From positions 868,001-932,000 of the forward strand of contig NZ_FNBZ01000001.1 of the NCBI RefSeq assembly GCF_900102525.1: a DNA stretch of 64,000 nt, written 5' to 3'. Positions 7,603 to 17,500 of this stretch are shown here, piece by piece; the stretch's first letter is position 1, and each line of letters opens with the position of its first letter. Source of the DNA: Allobosea robiniae (GTDB lineage Bacteria; Pseudomonadota; Alphaproteobacteria; Rhizobiales; Beijerinckiaceae). A program made the position numbers and the translations under genes. Under the pieces are notes generated by a model. That model did not search any database and was not told the DNA's origin. It saw only the letters and a list, made by a program, of their open reading frames with translations.

Positions 7603-8796
7603 ATGCCCCAGGCCAGACCCACCTCACGGCCCTTCCCGGCGGCCCAGCCCCTTCGGCGCCAGGACCGGGAGCCGAGCGTCTCGGCGCCGGTCGTCGCGCC
7701 CGCCGATCCGATGGCTTATGTCGGCCATCGCATCGACCCCGACAGGCGGCGCGGGCGTGGTGCCACGATCAATCCCGGCGGCCGCTGCGAGGCAGAGCAG
7801 CGCGTCGCCGAGGACGACGGCTGGGGTTCGCTGGAGGAACTCCCGCCGTTCTCGACCGAGATCGCCTATGAGAAGGCGCGCACCATCATCACGCGCAACG
7901 ACTCGCCCGATATCTCCTTCGACCGTTCGATCAATCCCTATCGCGGCTGCGAGCATGGCTGCGTCTACTGCTTCGCCCGGCCGACCCATGCCTATCTCGG
8001 CCTGTCGCCGGGGCTCGATTTCGAAAGCAAGCTGACCGCGAAGCCCGATGCGGCGGTGCTGCTGGAAAAGGAGCTCTCCTCCCCCTCCTATCAGCCGCGG
8101 ACGATCGCAATCGGCACCAATACCGACGCCTACCAGCCGATCGAAAGGAAGCTCCGGATCATGCGCCAGATCCTGGAGGTGCTGGCAAAGTTCAATCACC
8201 CCGTCGGCATCGTCACCAAATCGGCGCTGGTCCAGCGCGACATCGATATCCTCGCGCCGATGGCGGAGAAGGGACTGGTCAAGGTCGCGCTCTCGGTGAC
8301 GACGCTCGACCCGAAGACCGCACGCGGCATGGAGCCGCGCGCCGCCTCGCCAGCCAAGCGGCTGGAGACGATCCGCAAGCTCTCCGAGGCCGGCATCCCG
8401 GTCACGGTGCTGGTCGCGCCGATCGTCCCGGCGATCAACGAGCACGAGATCGAGCGCATCCTCGACGCTGCCAAGGCGGCAGGCGCCGAGGCAGCCGGCT
8501 ATGTCCTGCTCAGGCTGCCGCTCGAAGTGCGCGACATCGTGCAGGAATGGCTGCTGACGCATCATCCCGACAAGCTCCGGCATGTGATGTCGCTGATCCG
8601 CTCGACGCGCGGCGGCAAGGACTACGATTCGCAATGGGGCCAGCGCATGGTCGGCTCCGGCCCCTATGCCTGGATGATCGGACGGCGCTTCGAGATGGCG
8701 GCCGAACGCATCGGCTTCAACACGACTCGGCGCCGACTGCGGACCGACCTCTTCGTGAAGCCGGAGAAGGAGAAGGCGCAGTTGAGTTTGTTCTGA
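7603..8796 (+). CDS. PA0069-family radical SAM protein (SplB-like)
   Basis: 397 aa. NPYRGCEHGCVYCFARP contains the cluster-binding cysteines C116, C120 and C123 (CxxxCxxC), which bind the 4Fe-4S cluster that cleaves S-adenosylmethionine. The later segments GTNTDAYQPIERKL, IVTKSALVQRDIDIL and SVTTLDPKTARGMEPRAASP are typical of the PA0069/spore photoproduct lyase-like family. Its substrate is unknown. The first ~80 residues are variable and Arg/Pro-rich; Met37 (MAYVGHRIDP) is another possible start, as neither has a good ribosome binding site. It is followed by a dispersed repeat and rnhB, a common order in this group. Confidence 0.88.
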   Translation: MPQARPTSRPFPAAQPLRRQDREPSVSAPVVAPADPMAYVGHRIDPDRRRGRGATINPGGRCEAEQRVAEDDGWGSLEELPPFSTEIAYEKARTIITRNDSPDISFDRSINPYRGCEHGCVYCFARPTHAYLGLSPGLDFESKLTAKPDAAVLLEKELSSPSYQPRTIAIGTNTDAYQPIERKLRIMRQILEVLAKFNHPVGIVTKSALVQRDIDILAPMAEKGLVKVALSVTTLDPKTARGMEPRAASPAKRLETIRKLSEAGIPVTVLVAPIVPAINEHEIERILDAAKAAGAEAAGYVLLRLPLEVRDIVQEWLLTHHPDKLRHVMSLIRSTRGGKDYDSQWGQRMVGSGPYAWMIGRRFEMAAERIGFNTTRRRLRTDLFVKPEKEKAQLSLF

Positions 8797-8818
8797 GGCG
8801 TTGGGCGGCTGCTCTCGC

Positions 8819-8911
8819 CGTCATGCTCGCCCTTGTGGCGAGCATCCACGCCTTGGACGCCGCATTGTAGGAAGGAAGACGTCGATGGTCGGGACAAGCC
8901 CGACCATGACG
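8819..8911. repeat. Dispersed palindromic repeat, family A, copy 1
   Basis: A 93-base element with inverted ends CGTCATG / CATGACG. It contains two inner stem-loops (TGCTCGCC...GGCGAGCA and GGTCGGG...CCCGACC). It is about 88 percent identical by eye to 9674-9766, in the same orientation, with most changes in the middle. It lies between the radical SAM gene and rnhB. Confidence 0.85.
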
Positions 8912-8984
8912 ATCAAACGCGATTGCGTGAGGCGAGGAAAAGACGGCTCTGGCCCCGCGCTGTGCTCTGCTGCATAACCCCGCC

Positions 8985-9596
8985 ATGCCCGCCGATTTCA
9001 ACCGCGAGACATCCGCCATTGCCAACGGCCGCTGGCCGCTGGCCGGCATCGACGAGGTCGGACGTGGGCCGCTGGCCGGCCCGGTCGTCGCGGCCGCCGT
9101 GATCCTCGATCCCGAGCGCGTGCCTGATGGACTCGATGATTCGAAGAAGCTCTCAGCTGCGATCCGCGAAGAACTCTTCGGCGAAATCATGGAACGGGCG
9201 CTGGCCGTCTCCGTCGCCAGCGTGACGGCCGTCGAAATCGACGCCATCAACATCCGCCAGGCGACGCTGCAGGCGATGCGCCGGGCCGTGGCCGGCCTGC
9301 CGCTGGCACCGCTCCATATCCTGGTCGACGGCAACGACCCGCCGCAATTCGCCTGTTCCTGCGAGGCGATCATCCAGGGCGACGGGCAGATCGCCTCGAT
9401 CGCGGCAGCGTCGATCATCGCCAAGGTGACGCGCGACCGGATGATGGCGCGGCTGTGCAAGCGCTATCCGGCTTATGGCTTCTCCAGCCATGTCGGCTAT
9501 GCGACGCCGCAGCATCGCAAGGCAATCACCGCGCACGGCCCCTGCCCGGAACACCGCTATTCCTTCGCGCCGGTGAAGGGCGTGTGGTTCCGGTAG
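8985..9596 (+). CDS. rnhB: Ribonuclease HII
   Basis: 203 aa. It removes RNA from RNA-DNA hybrids and single ribonucleotides embedded in DNA. The N-terminal motif LAGIDEVGRGPLAGPV holds catalytic D23 and E24. HILVDGNDPP gives D115 and IIAKVTRDRMM gives D151, so the full DEDD set is present. GYATPQHRKAI and HRYSFAPV at the C terminus also fit the family. The gene is bracketed by two copies of the family A repeat and sits upstream of ccrM. Confidence 0.96.
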   Translation: MPADFNRETSAIANGRWPLAGIDEVGRGPLAGPVVAAAVILDPERVPDGLDDSKKLSAAIREELFGEIMERALAVSVASVTAVEIDAINIRQATLQAMRRAVAGLPLAPLHILVDGNDPPQFACSCEAIIQGDGQIASIAAASIIAKVTRDRMMARLCKRYPAYGFSSHVGYATPQHRKAITAHGPCPEHRYSFAPVKGVWFR

Positions 9597-9673
9597 GCCG
9601 CGGCCTCGCGCGTCGTTCCCCGGTGGGGAGGAAGCCTCTGTCCGACCTCCGTGAGCTCGGCCGTATTTCACTC

Positions 9674-9766
9674 CGTCATGCTCGCCCTTGTGGCGAGCAT
9701 CCACGTCTTGAACACCGCCCTTGCTGAAGGAAGACGTGGATGGCCGGGACAAGCCCGACCATGACG
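9674..9766. repeat. Dispersed palindromic repeat, family A, copy 2
   Basis: A 93-base copy of the element at 8819-8911, with the same CGTCATG / CATGACG ends and the same two inner hairpins. Together the two copies flank rnhB as direct repeats. It occupies part of the 472-base gap between rnhB and ccrM. Confidence 0.85.
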
Positions 9767-9830
9767 GGAAACACGGCTCCCGGACCTCACCGAACGCCCT
9801 CGCAAGCTGCCCTTACGGCAGCCTGAGACG

Positions 9831-9845
9831 TTAACCGCCGTTTAC
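9831..9845 (+). promoter_or_regulatory. CtrA-box candidate in the ccrM leader
   Basis: TTAA, seven bases, then TTAC, a one-mismatch fit to the CtrA recognition sequence TTAA-N7-TTAA(C). It is about 240 bases before the chosen ccrM start, in the otherwise gene-free 9767-10068 stretch. A GANTC site (GATTC, 10026-10030) lies between it and the gene. In Caulobacter CtrA activates ccrM and promoter methylation dampens it; the same logic is inferred here. The rest of this gap shows no frame worth calling. Confidence 0.45.
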
Positions 9846-9873
9846 GAATTACCCTTCATTGCCAACGGCCTAG

Positions 9874-11187
<1,314 letters not shown>

Positions 11188-11221
11188 ACCGCCGGCCTCG
11201 CGCCCCCTGCCCTATCGTCAT

Positions 11222-11268
11222 ATGTTCGAAGGATGCGCGTTCGCCATCGGCGCGCGCATCCTGAACAT
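11222..11268. other. Imperfect stem-loop between ccrM and the papain-like peptidase gene
   Basis: Left arm ATGTTCGAAGGATGCGCG (11222-11239) pairs with CGCGCATCCTGAACAT (11253-11268), leaving a two-base bulge and a 13-base loop. It has no T run, so a Rho-independent terminator is unlikely. It could be a protein-binding site or a leader hairpin for the gene starting at 11289. Confidence 0.5.
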
Positions 11269-11288
11269 AGGACAGCGAGGGCGGCAGC

Positions 11289-12017
11289 ATGGCGACGATC
11301 CTCAAGAACGGGTCCCGCGGACCCGAGGTCAAGACGCTTCAGGAAGCGCTGAACGCGAAACTGAAGCCGATCCCGAAGCTTGTGCCCGATGGCCAGTTCG
11401 GCACCATGACCCACAACGCGGTTCTTGCCTTCCAGCGCAACAACTGGCTGGTCGAGGATGGCCAGGCCGGGCCGGCGACCCAGGCCTGCCTCTACGATAC
11501 CGAGGCCTTCGCGCCGATCCTGCACAATGTTCCCTTCATCGCGCAGCCGACCAACACGACCTGCTGGGCGACCTCGACCGCGATGATGAAGAAATCGACG
11601 GTGCCGATCATCATCGCCAGGACGCCGCCGGACATGATCGCCTCCGATGGAGGGCTGCTGAACTCCTCCGAAAGCGACCAGGCGATCGTGACCGGCCAGC
11701 GCTATGGCCGCATCCATGGACTGCGCTGCAACGCGCCGCAGTCCTGGTCGGTCGAGCAGCTCAGGCAGGCGGTGGCCCGCGGGCCGCTGATGTTCGACAT
11801 GCTCTGGCGTGTCGACGAGTACACGGCCGGTCGCGGCAGCCCCGGCCATATGATCGTCATCGTCGGCATGCGCGGTGACGGCAATCCTGACGGCACCGGC
11901 ACGACGCTGCGCATCCACGATCCCTGGCCGCCGAACCGCGGCAAGATCTATTCGAAGGGCTATTTCAAATGGTCCGTCGAACTGCCGACGATGACCTATC
12001 GCGTCTTCGAGCTATAG
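11289..12017 (+). CDS. Peptidoglycan-binding domain plus papain-like cysteine peptidase
   Basis: 242 aa. Residues 1-68 form a PG_binding_1 domain (MATILKNGSRGPEVKTLQEAL, then DGQFGTMTHNAVLAFQ). Residues 80-242 look like a papain-fold peptidase of the C39/C70 type: TTCWATSTAMM gives the nucleophile C92, GSPGHMIVIVGM gives H187, and RIHDPWPPNRG gives D211. There is no signal peptide or membrane helix, so it acts in the cytoplasm or is exported by another route, for example as a type VI effector or with help from lysis. Its 3' end overlaps the convergent mutY by 22 bases. A stem-loop lies just upstream. Substrate unknown; the fold call is by motif. Confidence 0.8.
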   Translation: MATILKNGSRGPEVKTLQEALNAKLKPIPKLVPDGQFGTMTHNAVLAFQRNNWLVEDGQAGPATQACLYDTEAFAPILHNVPFIAQPTNTTCWATSTAMMKKSTVPIIIARTPPDMIASDGGLLNSSESDQAIVTGQRYGRIHGLRCNAPQSWSVEQLRQAVARGPLMFDMLWRVDEYTAGRGSPGHMIVIVGMRGDGNPDGTGTTLRIHDPWPPNRGKIYSKGYFKWSVELPTMTYRVFEL

Positions 12018-13060
12018 AGCCCGGCGCGCTCGACGACCTTCAGCATCAGGCTCGGCAGCGGCTCGCCGGCGAGGTTCGCCAACTTGGTGAAACGCATCCC
12101 GGCCGGGGCCTGCGTGCGCTCGGGAACGCTGCCGGTGAAGACCGTGAGCTCCAGCGGGAAATGCGTGAAGACATGGCGGACCGGTTCCACGACCTGGGTC
12201 CAGCTCAGCGGCAATGGCGCGTCCTGCGCGGCGCCGTCGAGTTCGTAATCGGCCCGCCATTCGCTGGTCGGCACCTCGGCCATGCCGCCGAGGAGGCCCT
12301 TGGCCGGTCTCGTGCGCAGCAGGATCGCGCCATCCGCACGCGCCAGCACGAAGGCCGCGCCGTAGCGCGTCACTCCGGCCTTCTTCGGCGCCTTGCGCGG
12401 GAAACTCTCCTGCATGCCGGCAATCCTGGCTTGGCACGGCTCGCGCCAGGGGCAGAGGCCGCAGGCCGGACTGCGCGGCGTGCAGATCGTGGCGCCGAGA
12501 TCCATGAGCGCCTGGGCGAAATCGCCCGGCCGATCGTGCGGCAGCAACGCCAGAACCTTCTCGCGAATCAAGGACCGGGCGCCGGGCAATTCGTCCGCGA
12601 TCGCGAAGAGACGGGTCATCACGCGCTCGACATTGCCGTCGACCGCGGCAGCCGGCCGGTCGAAGGCGATCGCCGCGACGGCGCCGGCCGTGTAGGCGCC
12701 GATGCCCGGCAGGGCGCGCAAGCCCTCCTCCGTATCCGGGAAACGTCCGAGATGGTTCTCCATCACCGCCTGGGCGCAGGCATGGAGATTGCGGGCGCGC
12801 GAATAATAGCCGAGCCCGGCCCAGGCCTGCATGACCTCTTCCGAAGGCGCCTCGGCGAGAGCCTGCACTGTCGGGAAGCGGGCCATGAAGCGCTCGTAAT
12901 AGGGCTTCACCGCCGTGACCGTGGTCTGCTGCAGCATGATCTCGGAGGCCCAGACGCGATAGGGATCGGGCCGTTCGCCCGCAACCGCACGCCAGGGCAG
13001 CGCGCGGCGATGGCGGTCGTACCAGGTGAGAAGATCGGCGGCGCGGGCCTCGGGGGTCAT
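11996..13060 (-). CDS. mutY: A/G-specific adenine glycosylase MutY
   Basis: 354 aa from ATG 13060 (MTPEARAADLLTWYDRH). It removes adenine mispaired with 8-oxoguanine. The helix-hairpin-helix glycosylase domain shows PYRVWASEIMLQQTTVTAV with the catalytic Glu, GLGYYSRARNLH, and LPGIGAYTAGAVAAIAF followed by VDGNVERV with the catalytic Asp. CTPRSPACGLCPWREPC gives the four 4Fe-4S cysteines (C-x6-C-x2-C-x5-C). The C-terminal NUDIX-like domain that reads 8-oxoG follows. It is divergent from DUF721 and overlaps the end of the papain-like peptidase gene. Confidence 0.96.
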   Translation of the reverse strand: MTPEARAADLLTWYDRHRRALPWRAVAGERPDPYRVWASEIMLQQTTVTAVKPYYERFMARFPTVQALAEAPSEEVMQAWAGLGYYSRARNLHACAQAVMENHLGRFPDTEEGLRALPGIGAYTAGAVAAIAFDRPAAAVDGNVERVMTRLFAIADELPGARSLIREKVLALLPHDRPGDFAQALMDLGATICTPRSPACGLCPWREPCQARIAGMQESFPRKAPKKAGVTRYGAAFVLARADGAILLRTRPAKGLLGGMAEVPTSEWRADYELDGAAQDAPLPLSWTQVVEPVRHVFTHFPLELTVFTGSVPERTQAPAGMRFTKLANLAGEPLPSLMLKVVERAGLYSSKTR

Positions 13061-13146
13061 GACCCGGATGTAGCGCAGCCATGGGTGACCGCAAGCGGCT
13101 TCATGCACCGCTTGCAGGCGACCGTCCCCGCGCCCACAATAAAGCC

Positions 13147-13644
13147 ATGTCCGCCAAACCCCTCGCAGAGCTGATCGACGACTGCATCGCGCCCGCGCTC
13201 GCCGCGCAGGGCTTCGCGGGACGCGCCATCGTCTCGCTCTGGCCGGAGATCGCAGGCGAGCGCCTGGCGGCGCGCTCGCGCCCGCTCAAGATCGACTGGC
13301 CACGCCGCCGCCCGGCACCGGGCGAGGCTTCCGAGCCGGCGACCATGGTGGTGCGGGTCGAAAGCGCCTTCGCACTGGAGATGCAGCAGCTCGGGCCGTT
13401 GCTGGTCGAGCGCGTCAACACCCATCTCGGCTGGCGCGCCGTCGGCAAGCTCGTACTCAAGCAGGGGCCGGTCGCGGCGCCCGTCAAGTCGAAGCCGGTG
13501 CCCAAGCTGGACGGAGCGACTGCTGCTCGCGTCGAGGCTCAGGTTGCCGGCGTCGCTGACGAGGGCCTGCGCGAGGCGCTGGCCCGGCTCGGCCGGGCGG
13601 TGGCGCTCAACGCGAAAACGCGAGGCGATGACACGGCTTCGTGA
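13147..13644 (+). CDS. DUF721 (DciA-like) protein
   Basis: 165 aa from ATG 13147 (MSAKPLAELIDDCIAPALAAQGF). The N-terminal ~100 residues match DUF721: an amphipathic helix, then IVSLWPEIAGERLAARSRPLKIDWP and a hydrophobic VRVESAFALEMQQLGPLLVERVNTHLGWRAV. DUF721 includes DciA, the loader of the DnaB helicase in bacteria without DnaC, so a replication role is plausible. The C-terminal tail is Ala/Lys-rich. It is divergent from mutY by 86 bases. Confidence 0.82.
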   Translation: MSAKPLAELIDDCIAPALAAQGFAGRAIVSLWPEIAGERLAARSRPLKIDWPRRRPAPGEASEPATMVVRVESAFALEMQQLGPLLVERVNTHLGWRAVGKLVLKQGPVAAPVKSKPVPKLDGATAARVEAQVAGVADEGLREALARLGRAVALNAKTRGDDTAS

Positions 13645-13735
13645 GCAGCGCGGTGCGCGGCAGGATGCGCTCTTGCCACAATCGCACTGACCACTATAGC
13701 TCCAAGCGACTTTGACCTTCCGAGGATCTTTCACG

Positions 13736-14356
13736 ATGACGAACAGGCGACAGCTCCTGACCGGCGCAGCCGGCATCGCCGCTGCCGCGCTCGCCGGTGG
13801 TAACGCCGCGCGGGCCCAGACCAAGCTGCCCGATGCCGGCCCCCTCGGGGACGTCTGGCTCGGCCCGGCCGATGCCAAGGTCACCATCGTCGAATATGCC
13901 TCGATGACCTGCTCGCATTGCGCGCATTTCCACGAGACGACCTGGCCGGAGCTGAAGAAGAAATACATCGACACCGGCAAGGTGCGCTTCACGCTGCGCG
14001 AATTCCCGCTCGATCCGCTGGCGACGGCCGGTTTCATGCTCGCCCGCTGCAACGGCAACGACAAGTATGTCCCGATGACGGACCTGCTCTTCGCGCAGCA
14101 GCGCAACTGGGCTTTCACCGACAAGCCGGTCGATGCCCTCTCATCGCTGGTGAAACAGGCCGGTTTCACACAGGAATCCTTTGAAGCCTGCTTGAAACGC
14201 CAGGACATCTATGACGCCGTCACGGTGGTGAAGGATGGTGGGGCCAAGGCTGGCGTGGATTCGACGCCGACCTTTTTCATCAATGGGCAGAAGCGATCCG
14301 GTGCGCTCACGATCGCCGAATTCGACAAGATCCTGGAGCCGCTCCTCGGCAATTGA
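13736..14356 (+). CDS. DsbA-family thiol:disulfide oxidoreductase, Tat-like leader
   Basis: 206 aa. The leader MTNRRQLLTGAAGIAAAALA has twin arginines followed by a hydrophobic stretch and ARAQ, so Tat export is possible. EYASMTCSHCAHFHE is the redox site (C59-S-H-C62) on a thioredoxin fold with the DsbA helical insert, and GVDSTPTFFINGQ has the cis-Pro loop opposite the active site. It probably oxidises or isomerises disulfides in periplasmic proteins. GAGG at about 13721 is a reasonable ribosome binding site. It is followed by a palindromic repeat and then smc. Confidence 0.9.
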   Translation: MTNRRQLLTGAAGIAAAALAGGNAARAQTKLPDAGPLGDVWLGPADAKVTIVEYASMTCSHCAHFHETTWPELKKKYIDTGKVRFTLREFPLDPLATAGFMLARCNGNDKYVPMTDLLFAQQRNWAFTDKPVDALSSLVKQAGFTQESFEACLKRQDIYDAVTVVKDGGAKAGVDSTPTFFINGQKRSGALTIAEFDKILEPLLGN

Positions 14357-14379
14357 GCGGAGCGTTTTCGCGCGCGATT

Positions 14380-14507
14380 CCTTCTCCCCTCGGGGGAGAA
14401 GGTGGCAGCGCGAAGCGCTGACGGATGAGGGAAGCACGGGCCGGGCAGCGCGAACCGCCCCTCATCCGTCTGCTACGCAGACACCTTCTCCCCCGACGGG
14501 AGAAGGA
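14380..14507. repeat. Large palindromic repeat, family C, directly upstream of smc
   Basis: Each end is a hairpin of CCTTCTCCC.. and ..GGGAGAAGG. Inside them lie GACGGATGAGG and its complement CCTCATCCGTC, so the whole 128-base segment can fold back on itself. Similar CCTTCTCCC/CTCATCCG elements are abundant in Hyphomicrobiales (recalled, not checked). It ends 17 bases before the smc start, filling most of the gap. Confidence 0.8.
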
Positions 14508-14524
14508 AGAATAGCGGCGCGCCC

Positions 14525-17500
14525 ATGCATCTGACGCGCCTCAAGCTCGCCGGTTTCAAGACCTTCGTCGAGCCGACCGAGTTCCTGATCGAGCCCGGGC
14601 TGACCGGCGTCGTCGGTCCGAACGGCTGCGGCAAGTCCAATCTCGTCGAAGCCCTGCGCTGGGTGATGGGCGAAAGCTCGTTCAAGAACATGCGCGGCTC
14701 GGGGATGGACGACGTCATCTTCGGCGGCTCGGGCGAGCGCCCGGCCCGCAACATGGCCGAGGTCTCGCTCACCCTCGACAACAGCGACCGCAAGGCGCCG
14801 GCCGCCTTCAACGAAGCCGATGTGCTCGAAGTCACGCGCCGGATCGAGCGCGAGGAAGGCTCGACCTACCGCATCAACGGCAAGGAGGTGCGGGCCAAGG
14901 ACGTCCAGCTCCTCTTCGCTGATGCCGCGACCGGCGCGCGCTCGCCGGCCCTCGTCCGGCAAGGCCAGATCAGCGAGATCATCTCGGCCAAGCCGCAATC
15001 GCGCCGGCGCATCCTTGAGGACGCCGCCGGCATCGCCGGCCTGCACAGCCGCCGCCACGAGGCGGAGCTGCGCTTGCGCGGCGCGGAAGACAATCTGACC
15101 CGGCTGGAAGACGTGCTCGGCGAGATCGACGGGCAGATCGACGCCCTGCAGCGTCAGGCACGGCAGGCCGGGCGCTATCGCAGCCTCGCTTCCGATATCC
15201 GCCGGGCCGAGGCGACGCTCGCCGTCATCGCCCTGCACGACGCCCGCGCCCAGGAGGCGCAGGCCACGCATGTGCTGGAAGAAGCGGTGCGCGGCGTTGC
15301 CGACCAGACCGGGCTCCAGGCCGAGGCCGCCAAGCGACAGGCCATCGCCGCGCACGAATTGCCGGCCTTGCGCGAGGGCGAGGCGACGGCCGCCGCCGCT
15401 CTGGTCCGGTTGAAGCGCGGGCTGGACGAGCTCGAAGCCGAGAACAGGCGTGCCCGCCAGCGCACTGAGGAACTCGGCAAGCGCCTCGCCGAATTGCAGG
15501 CTGACCTGTCGCGGCAGGAGAGCATCGGCCGCGATGCTTCCGACAGTCTCGCCCGGCTGGCGGAAGAGGATGCCGCGCTCGGCCTGGAAGGCGATGACGC
15601 CGGATCGGGCGCCGAAGCTGCAGCGGCGGCGCAACGCGCGGCAGAGGCCGCGCTCGCTGCAGCCGAAGCCGAGCAGGTTACTGCGCAGAGCGCATTGGCC
15701 GATCTCGCCGCACGACGCGGCGCCCTGGAACGATCGCTGCGCGAGGCTCGTGAACGGCAAGATCGGGCCGGGGCCGAACGCGACAAGCTGCGCCGCGAGC
15801 TGGAAACCCTCGATGCCTCCGATGCGAAGACGCTGCTCGACAAGCTGCGCGAGGCGCTGATCGCGGCCGAAAAGGCGCTGAAATCCGCCGATGCGGATGT
15901 CATTGCGGCGCGCGGCGCCGTCACCTCGACACGCGAGCGTGAAGCTGAACAGCGAGGCCCCCTCGCCGAGGCCGAGCGCCGAGCGCAGCGCCTCGATACC
16001 GAGATCGGCACGCTGCGCAAGCTGCTGGCGCCTGCGGCCGGCGATCGCTGGCCGGCGGTCCTCGAAGCGGTCAGCGTCGCCAAGGGCTATGAGGTCGCGC
16101 TCGGCGCCGCGCTTGGCGACGATCTCGACGCCTCGACCGAGGCGACCGCCCCCGCGCATTGGGACGATACCGGTGAAGGCCAGGACGACCCCGCCCTGCC
16201 TGCGGGTGCCGAGCCGCTGCTGGCCCATGTCAAGGCGCCCGCGGCGCTGTGGCGGCGGCTGGCGCAGATCGGCGTCGTCACGCCCGATCAGGGCGAGGCT
16301 CTGCGGCGGGCGTTGAGGCAGGGGCAGATACTCGTATCAAAGGCAGGCGATCTCTGGCGCTGGGACGGCTTCACCAGCGCAGCCGACGCCCCCTCGCCCG
16401 CGGCACGACGGCTCTCCGAGAAGAACCGCCTCGCCGATCTGGAACGCGGGGCCAAGGCTGCACGGGAAGCGGCTGAGGCCGCACGCCAGGCGCTGGAAGC
16501 CGTGAGTGCAGAGGCGCGACAGGCCGCGCAGGCCGAAACCGCAGCGATCGAAGCGGCACGGCAAGCACGGCGAGGCGTCGACCAGGCCCGCGAGCAATTG
16601 ACCGCTGCCGAGCGCAAGGCGGCAGAAACGCTGGTCAAGCGCTCGACGCTGACTGAGGCGATTAAACGCCTCGGCCAGGCGGTGTCCGAAGCCGAGCAGC
16701 AGGTCGCCGCTCAGGAGACGGGGCTTTCCGCCCTGCCCGCCTCCGCCGAACTGGAAAACACCCTGCTCAAGGCTCGCGTGCTGCTTGGCGAAGCCCGCGC
16801 CACCGCCTCCGATGCTCGCGCCCGCGTCCAGACGCTGGCCCGCGAAGCGGACTTGCGGACCCGACGCCGCGAGGCCATCGCGGCCGACGTTCGCGCCTGG
16901 AAACAGCGCACCGCCGCCAGCCTGCAAAGCGCCGAGGAGACGCGGCGGCGAATCGACGCCGCGAGCGCCGAGCAGAAGACACTTCTCGAAGCGCCCGACA
17001 CCTTCCTGACCGAACGGAGACGCCTCGTCGCCGAGATCGAGCAGGCCGAGGCAGCGCGCCGGGAGGCGGCCGACAGGCTCGCCGCCGGCGAAACCGCGCT
17101 GGCGGAGGCCGACCGGCAGGCACGGATCGCGCTCGAAGGCCTGTCCAGCGCCCGCGAACGCCGGGCCTCGGCCGAAGCGCGGCTCGAGGCCACCCGCCAG
17201 CGCGTCGCCGACATCATCAGGCAGATCGAGGATGGTCTCGATACCGGTCTCGACGGGTTGCAATCGATCGCCGGCATCAAGTCGGGCGATCCGCTGCCGG
17301 AGCCGGAAGCGGTCGAGCGGCGGCTTGCCAATCTCAAGGGCGAGCGCGAACGGCTCGGCGCGGTCAACCTGCGCGCCGAGGACGAACTGACCGAGGTGAA
17401 GGTCAAGCGCGAAGGGCTTGCCGGTGAGCGCGACGACCTGACCGAGGCGATCCGTCGCCTGCGGCAGGCGATCGGGGCGCTGAACCGCGAAGGCCGCGAG

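Noticed and set aside
8797-9766. CRISPR-like array from the repeated units around rnhB
   Set aside because: Only two copies separated by a gene, with palindromic structure and no spacer periodicity.
14462-16228. 588-codon minus-strand frame opposite smc
   Set aside because: Antisense shadow of the long coiled-coil gene; smc on the plus strand has all ATPase motifs.
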